The translations under genes were made by a program, and so were the position numbers. DNA of 64,000 bases from Effrenium voratum (lineage: Eukaryota; Sar; Dinophyceae; Suessiales; Symbiodiniaceae), in NCBI GenBank assembly GCA_963377175.1, contig CAUJNA010001224.1:517001-581000 (forward strand). Direction: 5' to 3'. Below, one piece after another: positions 11,458-58,203 of the stretch (position 1 is its first letter; every line of letters begins with the position of its first letter). A model generated the notes under the pieces. The model was not told the DNA's origin. It worked only from the letters and a program-made list of their open reading frames with translations, and made no database searches.

Positions 11458-11801
11458 GCATTATATACATATATACATATATATATATGTTATAATATAT
11501 TATGAATAAATATGGCTCTGAGTCAAAATCAAACCGCCAGGGGACCGCGGGTTTTAGTCCACGTTTCCACTTACCAGGGCTGCATTTTGGGTGCCACAGC
11601 CATATAAGCTTCGGCTCTCAATATATAAGGGACGGCATTATATTATATATAAATACAGATGGTCACCCCCCCCCCCCCAAGGGCCTACCTCTCCTCTCTT
11701 CCAGTTGAAGGTGTCAAGTCCACTCCGTGTGCCTATATATATATATGTATTTATATAATGAATAAACCTAAGCTTCAGCTCTCCAGTGCCAACATTTCCA
11801 C

Positions 11802-11923
11802 CTGCCTGCTGGTGGGCCCGACGCTCCAGCCGTGCGCGCCGGGCGCGTGAGCGGCTGGCGTCCGACTCGGACCTGACGCCGGGCGTCGCGCCGAGTTCGC
11901 GGTTCGCCCGTGGCCCCAAAGCG
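11802..11923 (-). CDS. GC-rich exon candidate, unknown protein
   Basis: A GC-rich block in AT-rich surroundings. On the minus strand a 40-codon frame (ALGPRANRELGATPGVR..., then DASRSRARRARLERRAHQQA) lies between CTGCCCCCGAG|C and GGCAG|GTGGAA, GC3 about 77%. On the plus strand SSANISTCLLVGPTLQPCA followed by a stop (frame to 11851) has GC3 about 90% after CTTCAG, so the strand is not settled. No domain recognised. Confidence 0.3.
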
Positions 11924-11956
11924 CTCGGGGGCAGTTGAAGGGTGATGCATGGAGTG

Positions 11957-12051
11957 TACCTCGAGTCTCCATGACCCTTAAAAAATGGGGTCATTACCTA
12001 AAATGATGGGGTCATGGACCCATTTGTAAAGGGTCATGGAGACTCCAGGTA
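11957..12051. repeat. Palindromic MITE-like element A, copy 4
   Basis: TACCTCGAGTCTCCATGACC ... GGTCATGGAGACTCCAGGTA, 95 bp. It abuts one copy of a local duplication (12052-12199); the other copy (13247-13421) lacks the element and keeps one TA at that point. Confidence 0.85.
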
Positions 12052-12199
12052 GTGCCTTGTGTGCAGAATCAGGGTTTGCACCGAATCACAAGTTGGAGAT
12101 AGGTAGTGCGAATATGGGTCTGTCGATTTTTAGCTTCGGTTTTCCTTTTGGTCTTCATTCCCAAACACCAACAAAGGGTGCCCTCAAAACGGACACACC
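12052..12199 (+). repeat. Local duplication, copy 1
   Basis: GTGCCTTGTGTGCAGAATCA ... GTTGGAGATAGGTAGTGCGA ... GGACACACCC matches 13247-13421, about 1.2 kb away in the same orientation. The 3' part includes CTTCGGTTTTCCTT. Confidence 0.75.
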
Positions 12200-12218
12200 C
12201 TGATCGACGGACATTCTC

Positions 12219-12322
12219 TACATGACCATGGGCAACTTCTCCCGTGTTGTGTTAAGTCATCGTCTAGATGCATTCTCAGCGAATGGTCATTCGATGTACG
12301 GGACCTTTGGATCAACCCCCAT
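12219..12322. repeat. TIR element G, partial copy
   Basis: TACATGACCATGGGCAACTT ... GGGACCTTTGGATCAACCCC; the left TIR is lost. Confidence 0.5.
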
Positions 12323-12493
12323 TTGCACGATGGACAAACGGGTTCCTTCGACTGCTCCTTTTGGATGCCGCTCTGGCTCGCAATCTACAGACGTCCCAGG
12401 GTGTACAATAGTACAAATCCCAAGGCTAGCGCGCAGAGGCAAAGCAATGCTTTCGATCCCAACCCGGACCTCTTGTTGGAAACAGCTCAAGGC

Positions 12494-12520
12494 GTTTTGC
12501 ACTTCCCAGACCCGCCACGC
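12494..12520 (-). CDS. Orphan WD-box-like exon fragment (AWRVWEVQN)
   Basis: After CAATTGGACAG|GCG the frame reads AWRVWEVQN, like the terminal strand of a WD40 blade, and a GC donor (AAC|GCCTTG) could follow in phase 0. In exon 18 of the main gene an exon also begins just before the W of the blade. It is very short and has no matching SPD half that I can find, so it may be a further 3' exon of the minus-strand gene or chance. Confidence 0.25.
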
Positions 12521-13246
12521 CTGTCCAATTGCTCTGACCAAAAGTTGCTTGCCACACCGAAGACAAGTTGCTTGCCCATCCAGCATGAGTCTACTTCACT
12601 CTGCTCCAACCAACACAAGGATTCGCCAAGGATAGTTTTGATGGCCGAATGCTTGGTACGCAAATGTTGATGTGGAGAGTTCAGCAGCATTTGCATTATG
12701 CTTGGTGTCCTGCACTAAAGAACTCTTGCTCCTCAGAAATTCTAGTCTGCGTGAATCATTGCGATTGATATGCCAGCTGCATGGAGAAAAGAACAAACAT
12801 GTCTCCACTGGGACACTTTACCACCTCAAACGAGCGCTCATTCACGTTGACCGAATTCTTCTCTACCTGACTTGCTGAGACAGCTCCGATTCTAAGAAGT
12901 CTAGTAATTAAATAGCTGAGCTGAATCGAAGGCCACAGCAAATCCATCGTCCGACCTTCGAATTCACCGATCAAGTCGCAGTGTCCTCCAAGTCCTCTCT
13001 GCGCTTTGCCTTCCCCGTGCTGTTGATCCACAAATAAGGTCATTTTCATGCTCGCGCTGTCTAAGGATGTGAGATTGCGGATCGAGTCCTTGTTTTCCAC
13101 GACAGTTCAAGATCACCCAACAGCAATTGCAGAGCTCTGCAAACAGAGTTTTCCACTACCGGAAAAGCCTTGGAATGCTGAGACCCTCATGGTTCTGCGC
13201 ACCTTAATATCCATGTGGACATGGCATAGGAAAGTATGCGGCGTGT

Positions 13247-13421
13247 GTAGCGCCTTGTGTGCAGAAACGGGGCTTGAACCGAATCATCAGTTGGAGATAG
13301 GTAGTGCGAATATGGGTGTGTTTTTTTTCAGGGGACCCCAAAATGGCTTCGGTTTTCCTTGTGGTGTCCCGTTTCAAACACCGAAAAGGCGGGGGGTACC
13401 CCAAAAAAGGACACCCCCCCA
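13247..13421 (+). repeat. Local duplication, copy 2
   Basis: GTAGCGCCTTGTGTGCAGAA ... GTTGGAGATAGGTAGTGCGA ... GGACACCCCCCC. Has an extra CAGGGGACCCCAAAATGG segment relative to copy 1 and lacks element A. Confidence 0.75.
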
Positions 13422-13723
13422 GATGCAGTAACAAAGCTGGAGGTTCGAGCACAAGGGTTGATCTGCGGTGTTCTGCCATGATGCCATCCCGAAATGGGAG
13501 CAAGCTCAACAGCTCGGTGAAAAAGCCGGGACTCCGACAAGCAGGTGAAGGATCCGACAAGCAAAGCATACAACTGCACCTTCCGGACGCACACCCTCAT
13601 TGAGGCTTTACATAGAAAACTCAAAAAAGGGCCACCGCTTCAGCAGCTTCGCACACTTGTTTTATGGATTGGTAGCCAGGCTGAAGGACATCCAAATGGC
13701 TAAACGATCGAGGCACGTGTTTG

Positions 13724-13816
13724 TACCTGGGGTCTCCATGACCCTTAAAAAATGGGGTCATTACCCAAAATTGTGGGGTCATGGACCCATTTGTAAAGGG
13801 TCATGGACTCCAGGTA
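13724..13816. repeat. Palindromic MITE-like element A, copy 5
   Basis: TACCTGGGGTCTCCATGACC ... GGGTCATGGACTCCAGGTA, 93 bp; internally almost identical to copy 4, implying recent relatedness. Confidence 0.85.
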
Positions 13817-14099
13817 CCTCCTAGTGACCGCGCTCTTCAACCAGAGACGGCAACAACGTCCGAAGCCACGGTTGGGATTCCGGCTGGTCGAGCTCATCTG
13901 GCCAGGAAAGCAACGAGGGGGTTGGATTGCGAGCCCTCCCTAGAAACTCAACATTGTGACCAAAGCTAAACCGAATCTCCTTGTTTCCCCATATCGGTCA
14001 AAATTTAACCACCAGGAATTGGACCGCAGATTTTAGTCTTTGGTTCCATTTACAAGGGCAGCCCATTCTCGGTACCTATTGACAACTACAGCTACATAT

Positions 14100-14246
14100 G
14101 TATGGCCATGGGTCAAAATCCCGTACCCCCGCCATGGGTCAAAATCCCGTACACTCAGTGAACAACCCAATCCCCACTAAAATAGACTGAAATGGGTGGT
14201 GCACCTACCCCAAAATGGTACCATTGGTTTTGACCCACAGCCATAT
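14100..14246. repeat. TIR element D, copy 1
   Basis: ATGGCCATGGGTCAAAATCC ... GGTTTTGACCCACAGCCATAT, with an internal CCCCACTAAAATAGACT and GGGTGGTGCACC. The first about 38 bp are partly duplicated (ATGGGTCAAAATCCCGTAC occurs twice). Confidence 0.75.
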
Positions 14247-15774
14247 CTAAATCGCCATAAGATGGTTGCGGGGGCCGAGAGGAAGCGATTTGAGTCTCAA
14301 AGCCCATCCCAGACAACAAGATAACGAGCAAGAACACAGAAACGAAGACAATAAATGAGAAGCTCCTACAAAATGATACTTCAAAGTGCAGGGCATTGGT
14401 ATGTTGCCAGGCCAGCACCAGAACAAAGGGCCCTTCACAGCCATGACTGAACTAATTATTTAGGCCTTCACTCAGCGAATGTGAAGCAAGCTTTCCTTTC
14501 GTAGAAGATTGTCCCTCCACTGATCCGTGCGAAATTGATTTTTGGTGGGTCCCCTATCTGTTCGGCCCGTATACATCTAGCAACCGTTGACTATTCCCAG
14601 AACCTGCGACATCTTGAGAAAGTGCTCTGATTTCTCTTGTAAACCCTCGAGGTCGCTATGATTTATCCAAGTGACCAAAACTCGTCACCCCATACCAGCC
14701 TTCATGCTGCTGCAGCAACTGCAAGGCATCTTTGGAGGCGCTGGAGTGTGCTACCTGCGACCAAAGCTGGGAAAAGGATGGGAACAAACTCTAGCGGTCC
14801 CTCGTGCACAAAATTCGTGCGGGGCCCGGTGGGTTTGTCCGGTGGGCAATTTCCCGGTGGCAAACACACTCCATGTGCTGGGTGTTGTGCTTTGGGTCTG
14901 TTGTGGACTTTGCCCACTTGGTGTTTTGTGACACTCGGCTTCGTCTCAGACAGGTGCATCGTCGTGATGAGTTGTGTGACATTGTGTGAGTGTGCACCCT
15001 GCACGTACCCAAATGAGTCATAATCACAACCCGGTACTAAAATGGTCTACCGGGAACCATGTAAAGAATTACGAAGGCGGCCGCTGTTATTTATGGTTGG
15101 GATTGTCCCTTACTAACCTTCATCTACCCGGGTGTTGATTGTCACTGGGCGCCATCCGACGCCATTACAACAAACCAAAAAAAAAGCTGTGGCTCGGAAT
15201 GCGTGCGCCGTTTTGCCGGTGAGGGTAAAATGACCTCCTCTGACACACACCCGGAAAGGTGTGACAAGCCAGTTCAGGGATTCAACCCCTTTACATTGTT
15301 CTTGCGTAAATGACCCTAAAAGGCTTGCTGATGTTCATGCCTCCCCCAAAGGGGTATGTGCCCCATAAACTGGGTTGGTAGCCAGGGAAGCCAAGGGGTA
15401 TGAATCGACACGGGGGTATGTAGTCCCCTAGGGTTGATAGTTGCAAACCCTTATCCCATGATCACATCAGGGATGTGATTCAAACGAGGGCCAAGTTGGA
15501 GGACATGGGAACCTCAACAGCAAACGCGGATGCGCATACACACACATTCACACGTCTATCTCGTTTACCTTCAATTACTTGAGACCGGGCCTGTTGATGG
15601 GAACTGGGCTGTCACGTTATGTCTTACTCACTGAGTCGAATATACTCAATCGAACAACTGAGGCGATTGTGTAAAGCGATTCGATGCAAAAGTGGAATCA
15701 CCCCTCCGTGCTCTGTGTCATGGCACAAAAAAAACAAATTTGTTTGTCAGTCCATTGGGCCAGTTGTCTTGCAA
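14247..15774. other. Repeat-bearing intergenic DNA
   Basis: Contains element E copy 1. The stretch 15340-15450 has several GGGGTATG(T/A) motifs and a CCCCATAAACTGGGTTGGTA segment resembling part of inverted repeat K. No exon supported. Confidence 0.4.
15015..15146. repeat. TIR element E, copy 1
   Basis: ATAATCACAACCCGGTACTA ... CATCTACCCGGGTGTTGATT. Shares GGTTGGGATTGTCCCTTACT with copies 2 and 3. Confidence 0.75.
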
Positions 15775-16447
<673 letters not shown>

Positions 16448-16686
16448 TTGCAAAGAGTGGTACTGAATGGAATATCAAAGAACAGGTCTCTTTTCCAGAC
16501 ATATTTATAGCGCATGGCACACACTTAGCAGTACTCATGCTTGTTGAGAACTCACTGCTCAAACACACCCTTTCTGAGCAGGACTTGATGTGTCTTTGGG
16601 CCGGAACCAAAGTCGTGCTGTAAACCCAAAGTCGTACTGTAAACCTGCTAAAGTCAAACCAAACCTGTCATTCCCTTTGAACCCTA

Positions 16687-17460
16687 TCACATGTGTTCAA
16701 CACGGCAGAACATAACAGAACATAATCTCAGTGACGCTGCCAGTGCCCAAATCCTCGCCGCGTGCAAACACGCAATCCGCTTTTTCCTGGGCAAATGCAT
16801 CGCGCTTTCCCGAGCAACGCGTCGGTCCTTTTCAAGGAGCCTGCGGAGCTCAAGGACTTCTCCGGCACGGAGTTGCAGATTCGAACCAACGTCAACCCAT
16901 TGAAAGGGGACTTGTGCCAATCCCCTGGAAACACCGAATTCGATGTGGACGTTAACCAGGATTCCATGTCCAAAGCTGACCTCCAACTCACAGACTATCC
17001 TTGGGGGTGGTGAAGTCAGGTTCAGTCTTACCGAGATTGGCCGCACACTGCACGCATGTTGTGACAGGTTGATGGAAGACCGCTGCTCAAGTCGCAACAT
17101 GGAATCCGACCGCTCCACATTGGCAAGCGCTTAATCTCCGCTCCTCTGTTCCGGATTCGTGCATCTGCATTTGCTTTCATTAGCATTGCCGAGGGAGCGA
17201 CCAACACGTGTGCCTCAAACTTGCAACCTGTCGACTTCCTCAACGAGTTGATCGCGAAATGTGTGCTTCTGCAACTGGCAATGCTGGAACATGTCAGTGA
17301 ACAAAACTCCGATCTCACCATTGGCGCTGCAGCTTTCGGCTGGATGTCATCAGGGCTTTGGGAAGCCCAGAGCTATTTTGTTCAGATCAAGTCACCTTCG
17401 CAACTCAAAGTTCATTTATTACAACACCACTTCCATTTGCTGAAGCCCCATGGAACAAAA
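16687..17460. other. Region open on both strands, exon candidates
   Basis: Plus strand: TCCTTTTCAAG|GAG at about 16840 opens FSGTELQIRTNVNPLKGD... to a stop at 17013; a second frame from TGTGACAG|GTT (17068) runs about 130 codons, including PVDFLNELIAKCVLLQLAML. Minus strand: a 143-codon frame over 16687-17118 contains QLRAGEVLELRRLLEKDRRV, a possible coiled coil. GC3 is 55-67% on either strand. At least one exon is likely here, but I cannot choose the strand. Confidence 0.3.
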
Positions 17461-17541
17461 AACAAACAAACAAACAAACAAACAAACAAACAAACAAACA
17501 AACAAACAAACAAACAAATATCATAGTCTGAAGCAAATGGG
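17431..17541. repeat. TIR element F with AAAC microsatellite core
   Basis: TTCCATTTGCTGAAGCCCCA at one end, GAAGCAAATGG at the other, and about 14 uninterrupted AAAC units (17459-17516) between them in place of the usual core. Confidence 0.6.
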
Positions 17542-18566
17542 ACAGGCGGGTCAGGCGTTTTTTACTCTTGCTGAGGCATCCTTGTTGGTGAATGCAGGCA
17601 AGAATTCTCGCTGCTCCAACTTTTGATGGGCAATTGGCAATTGCCTGTCCGGCCCGACACTATTGGAACTCCCTGCACCGAGCACGCGCCGGGAAGAGCA
17701 ATCAGCTTGTGGAAGCATCACATGAAAAGCCCTGACATTCGGAAGAGCAATGCCTTCAGTGTCAGAACATTCAAGGCAAGCGACAACCATGCAGAATGCC
17801 AAGCCAGTCGGAATTCTTGCATACGCTACGATCAAGCCATCAGAGTCCATTGGGGCAGGATATTAGGCTGAAAGTTCAAATTGGACTTCGCTTGATTCTG
17901 TATCCCAAGAAACTTGGAATCACAAGCAATCATGCTCAAACAGCAGTTGGAGTTGCTTGCCAAGTCGCAAACATCTATTGGTAGCTAGCAGCTAGAAGCT
18001 CACTGCTATCAGTATATCAATGATGACAAGAACTTCTGAGACAAATCTTGGGGCATCCATGCAAGTAGATACTTCACATCCGGGCAATTCACAGTCAAGA
18101 ATAGGGAGTCCTCCCAAAACTCTCAAACCTAAGGTCGCCAGACTCAAATGAATTGGCACATCGGAAGCTAAGCGGTTTTCCACGTCGGGGTATCCGCAAA
18201 GCTCTGTATGGTCACCAGGCCATCATCGCTCCTGGCAACGCTGCCGAATGCTGGGGAGGCCTTAGGATCATGGTAGATGCAAAGGCAAATTCTTGGGAGC
18301 AAGTAGGCTCGTGAATTCACTGGCAATGATTTTATATTGAAGAGCGACAGTCCCCCCCGCCCTCCCGAATTGATACATTGTGACATAGACACTAAGGCTT
18401 CAGCATTGCAGGCTGGATGCTCAATAAGCACCAGTGGCTGTGGTTTGCCCTTAAATTCATGGGCAAAACCGGCTAAGCGCATCCATGAAAAGCCTACTCC
18501 GAAGCTCAATACTCAATCTTATAAATGGATTTCCCCAACTTGGATCCCTCGAACCCCTGGTTCCAT
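17542..18566. other. Possible 3' flank of the minus-strand gene
   Basis: A minus-strand frame at 18168-18509 contains INSGGRGGLSLFNI and VARSDDGLVTIQSF, vaguely WD40-like, but GC3 is only 53% and no splice sites fit exon 18. A further frame at 17551-17850 is open on both strands. Neither is called. Confidence 0.3.
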
Positions 18567-54308
<35,742 letters not shown>

Positions 54309-54633
54309 CTCGCATTGCGTTCTACATTTTGCATTCCCAGCACTTGGCAGTTGCCAGTCCCAGCATTGCTACACCCAAACTTTTTCTGTCAAATTCACGG
54401 GAGCTCTTGTTGTCAACCCCAATGTCATCCTTTATGATAGACTCTGATAATAGGCATTCTTGCAAGGGATCAACGTAGCAAGCTGCAAATATGCTAATGT
54501 AAGATTAAGCTTCACCATGACCGTGAAAAACAAGCAATAAGTGAAGCGTCTGGAGCTAACGCAGCATACATATCCATGCATCAATCGTCGCACTGACTCC
54601 TGCAGGCTTGCAACCAACAAAGTTAAACTGGGG

Positions 54634-54737
54634 CTGCCCTCAGATCCGCCGCTAAAAGCTTAACTTTTAGTGGGTTAAATGGACATCCCCACTAAACACT
54701 AAATGGCAAAAAAGCTAAGGGGATGGCTGGGAGCCAC
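54634..54737 (-). repeat. Introner-like element B, copy 4 (intact GT...AG)
   Basis: On the minus strand this 104-bp element begins GTGGCTCCCAGCCATCCCCT and ends GATCTGAGGGCAG, so it carries its own splice-like ends. Internally it has the AAAAGTTAAGCTTTTAGCGG hairpin. Removing it as an intron does not restore a longer frame in the adjacent sequence, so it is not shown to be an active intron here. Confidence 0.7.
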
Positions 54738-54780
54738 CAAGTAAACATGCTTGCGCCAACCATGATGCACGCCTAGATGC

Positions 54781-54834
54781 CAGCCCTGAGCCACGTTCGA
54801 AACTTGCCGCCTGTCCGGTGTATCCCAGCCTCGC
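54781..54834 (-). CDS. Possible further upstream exon of the ankyrin-WD40 gene
   Basis: An 18-codon frame begins after a very good acceptor (pyrimidine-rich CCTCTTTCAG|GCG) and can end at a GC donor (CTG|GCATCT) in phase 0, which matches the phase of the next exon at 54308. The residues begin ARLGYTGQAASFERG. GC3 is about 60%. No domain is recognised. The frame stays open beyond the proposed donor, so the 3' limit is a guess. Confidence 0.3.
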
Positions 54835-55758
54835 CTGAAAGAGGTTGGTGGTCCTCCGTGGGTCCTCACGAGCGCGCACAAGCGTGCAAGTAGTGCTAGC
54901 GCTCAGCCCGTGGTGCCAAACCGAATAAATACCCCAGCGCCAAAAAATAAAAGACGATACTGCACCAACCCAAGTCGAAACCAGTGCAAATCCAAACAAT
55001 AGCTTGGATGTCTGCTGTTTTGAGCGATTTTCGAGCCTGGAAAGGGGGCTTGGACGAGGACCCTAGCGGAACCACCAGGGACGGAAATGGACCCTATTAA
55101 TTCATATTGCGTTTACTGGAGTTTGGGCAGGCAGGAAACTGGTTCGTTTAGAGTAGGTTTGTCTTTGCTAAGTCTAATGTAGTATTGGGAGATTTGGAGT
55201 TTGGACAATTCATAGGGTGCATTTGTTATTGCGGGAACGGATAGCCGCCTGTGGCAAGCAAATCGTTACGTTTCCTCCAGTACGATAGCTTGACTAGCTA
55301 CGAGCACTTAAGAGGTTGGAAATGAAAGTACACAAGTTATGACAAAAGCAAATAAGTAACTTAGCTGTGAGATCACAGGTAGCAATAAGACGCATGGTGA
55401 TTGTTTGGTCAGACTTTCTAGTGCATAAACACCATCCTTGATGCACGCCCTTTCACAAGCTGTGCCTTTCCTCATACCTCTTGCTCTTTTCCTGGATTGC
55501 AGCTGGAATGCCAGGAGTCATACCAACACTAAAGTCCGCATCACTGGCAGTTGACCTGGGAAACCTCAAACTTGCAATTGCCAGCTGGAGGTGAGGCATT
55601 CCTGGTTCGGGTCAAGCCCTGACCAAGACAGGAGGTACTTACCATGAGAAATCCGCTTTTCTCTTTTGAGATTTCGCCTGGAACAATGTGGCTGAGGGCC
55701 AACAAGCAAGAATGGGCTTGGACACTTTCAAAAAGAAATAGGTTATGATCACAAGATA

Positions 55759-55866
55759 ATATGGCCATGGCCCAAGTGAACATCCCAACCCCCACTAAAA
55801 TAGACTAAAATGGGTGGTGCACCTTCCCCAAAATGGCATACCATTGGTTTTGACCCACAGCCATAT
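55759..55866. repeat. TIR element D, copy 3
   Basis: ATATGGCCATGGCCCAAG ... GGTTTTGACCCACAGCCATAT; the left end lacks the GTCAAAAT..GTACC segment. A more diverged relative lies at about 56251-56350 (GGCTGTGGGTCAAAAATC ... TTTTGACCGATACCC). Confidence 0.75.
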
Positions 55867-57957
55867 ACCAAATCAAGTCATGATCGCAAGAGGGGAATGC
55901 TGAACCTACCTGCGGAAGATGAAGTTGTGCGGCCAGGCCTTCCACGAGGAGACTCCCAGCTTCTCGTTTCGCCAGTACCTTTCGCCGGCCTCCCCCATCC
56001 AACTGTGGGGAAGGTCCAGACAAAAATCATAAGTCCAGAAAAGGTTTGTAAGAGGACGGCCGATTGCCACCAGTGAACAAATATTATTGCATGCTCTGCA
56101 TGCTCTTGCTTGCATTCGCCTGAACTACTGCAACATACTGTGGTGTACCTTGCCAAATCATGTTTGCTTCGCTTTCAAAAAGAATAGCTGCCAGTCGTCT
56201 CAGGAAGCATTTTGTTCGGACAAACTGAGTTTAGGCTCGGTGCGGAAGCCTATGATTTGGCTGTGGGTCAAAAATCAGTACCCCAAACGGAACCCTGGTA
56301 AGTGGGAACATGGACCAAAACCTGCGGTCCCTGGTGGTTTAATTTTGACCGATACCCATTTGGCAAGTGGCCTCATCACAATGTCTAACCGAGAACATGC
56401 GGTGAACAACCACAGCATGTCTGGGCTCGTCACGCCTTGGCTTTCTGAGATTCAAGCAGCCGGTCCGAGCAGAACCCTTGTGCATGCAAGGCACCGGGCA
56501 AGAAGGTGTGTAAAACTTTCAGCACCCAACTCCCTGAATCGGAAGCGTCTATGTCAACTACCTTTTCCAACTCTGCGTTCACCCTTGCCAATGCGGCAAA
56601 AGAAGTCCAAACATGCATGAAGGCTGACAAAGTGATCGGGAAGCTGACAACTTCTGCATCAGAATGGCTGGCCAAACAATGCGTCACCGGGCCAGCAAGG
56701 CTTTGTTGATTCCTGCAGGGTACTGGCAGCCTCTCACAAGTGCTTCTTTATATAGAGCAAACCATGTTGCACAACACGTAAGCTAAAGAAATCACATTTG
56801 GGTTTGTACAGCGAACCCTTGCATCCTGTAGTGCCCGTGTGCTGCGGTGTGTTGCTGTTCCATCTTGGTGTCAGTGAAACATATCAAACATCCGCAATGC
56901 GGCATAACAATCTGGGGTAATTCGCGAAGTCCCACCCGGCTGCTTCAGCGCACCGCTTGCCCTCCTCCTCTACCTGACAAGCCAGTTGGCCCCATGATCT
57001 CGACACTATGGAAGTCACCCGACATTGTAGGTTAATTTGTTAAAGGGTTTCTGACTTTGATAACCCCCCAACAAAAGTCAAAATCATGATCCCAGTGGCA
57101 TGATATCAAGTAGCTGCTTACTCTGGTCTCTGAGGTCTTAGATCGCAGGTCTAATCCAGTTTGGCACTGGCTACGCAGGTGGACTTTTGGATGGGAAGCC
57201 AACCAACGCTAGAACGTGTTTGGAGAACAGCCGCAGCTTGCCGCAGCTTGCATATATAAATCTAGGTGTGGGAATCAACATCAAGTACCACTAAGATGTG
57301 CTGTACAAGGGGATGATATGATAGAGGCTTGCTCCAACCGTGATTCCCCAGTGCCAATATTGGACTTCCACAGATGAACATACCGAGTGATCGAAATAAG
57401 CAGCCCCGCAGGGTTTGTAACCACTGTGCGAAATGATGTGTTCCTTTCAGGAGCACACAAACACACCAAACATAGCGTAACAATCCTAGCCAATAACACA
57501 TGCCGAATTGCAGCATGGCATTTGACCTGTGTCCTCGCTAAGCTATGTCATAGCCTTTCAGCTTGCCTAGGCCGGCAAATTCGTGTATATGCGCGTACAG
57601 GCTCGAGAACCAATAAAGGGCAAACCTGTGAGATCTTGTGAGGACCACAACATGGCAAAGCCACTCCATTTTGCTTGTCTAGCATTAGTTCTTTCAACCT
57701 GCGAGCCGCCAACTCACATGTAGTTATTTTCCCAGCCTCTACGGGCTCTCTCAAAGATCTGTCTTCATAGCTCTTGACTACAGCAACAGCCCAAAAAAAA
57801 CACGCTTCATTTGGAGCACAAGTCTTCAAGTTTTTCCCCGGCAGGAAGCGGGCCCGGTTGCTTGCCCAAGAAACCCTCGAGAATCCGAGCCTGTGTCCAC
57901 CTGTCGGGTGCCGAACCATGCCATGTCCGTGCACCATAACCTGATGGGTGCCTCATT

Positions 57958-58069
57958 TAGATCCTCCAGTAGAGAGGTTAGAATAAGGGTACCCTTTTTT
58001 CTATTGCAATTTTTAGTAGGAACCCTCCGCAAAAAAAAGGGGGTAAAAGAGCACTACTGGTGGACCTAG
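57958..58069. repeat. TIR element C, copy 4
   Basis: TTAGATCCTCCAGTAGAGAG ... GCACTACTGGTGGACCTAG with TCAT on both sides (4-bp duplication). Core as in copies 1 and 2. Confidence 0.8.
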
Positions 58070-58079
58070 TCATGTAATG

Positions 58080-58203
58080 TTGACCCCATATTAATCAACC
58101 CCAGTTTATTAATAGGGGGTGGGGGCCCCTCCCAAAGTGATGATTCCCTACTAACCCCAGGGACACCCCCTATTCATAAACTGGGTTGATGAATATGGGG
58201 TTG
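58080..58203. repeat. Long-armed inverted repeat K
   Basis: TTGACCCCATATTAATCAAC ... GTTGATGAATATGGGGTTGC, arms of about 42 nt with few mismatches (CCAGTTTATTAATAGGGGGT versus CCCCCTATTCATAAACTGG). Directly follows element C copy 4. Confidence 0.7.

Noticed and set aside
16855..16890. Minus-strand GGTTCGAATC resembling a tRNA T-arm
   Set aside because: Flanking sequence does not form T-stem, anticodon or acceptor stems.
56087..56620. 177-codon plus-strand frame
   Set aside because: Runs through a diverged copy of element D and has no GC3 bias; not supported as a gene.
57548..57937. Minus-strand frame with GKITTCELAARRLKEL, faintly like the start of phage large terminases
   Set aside because: One short helical match, no Walker motif or nuclease residues, low GC3. 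Not enough to claim.
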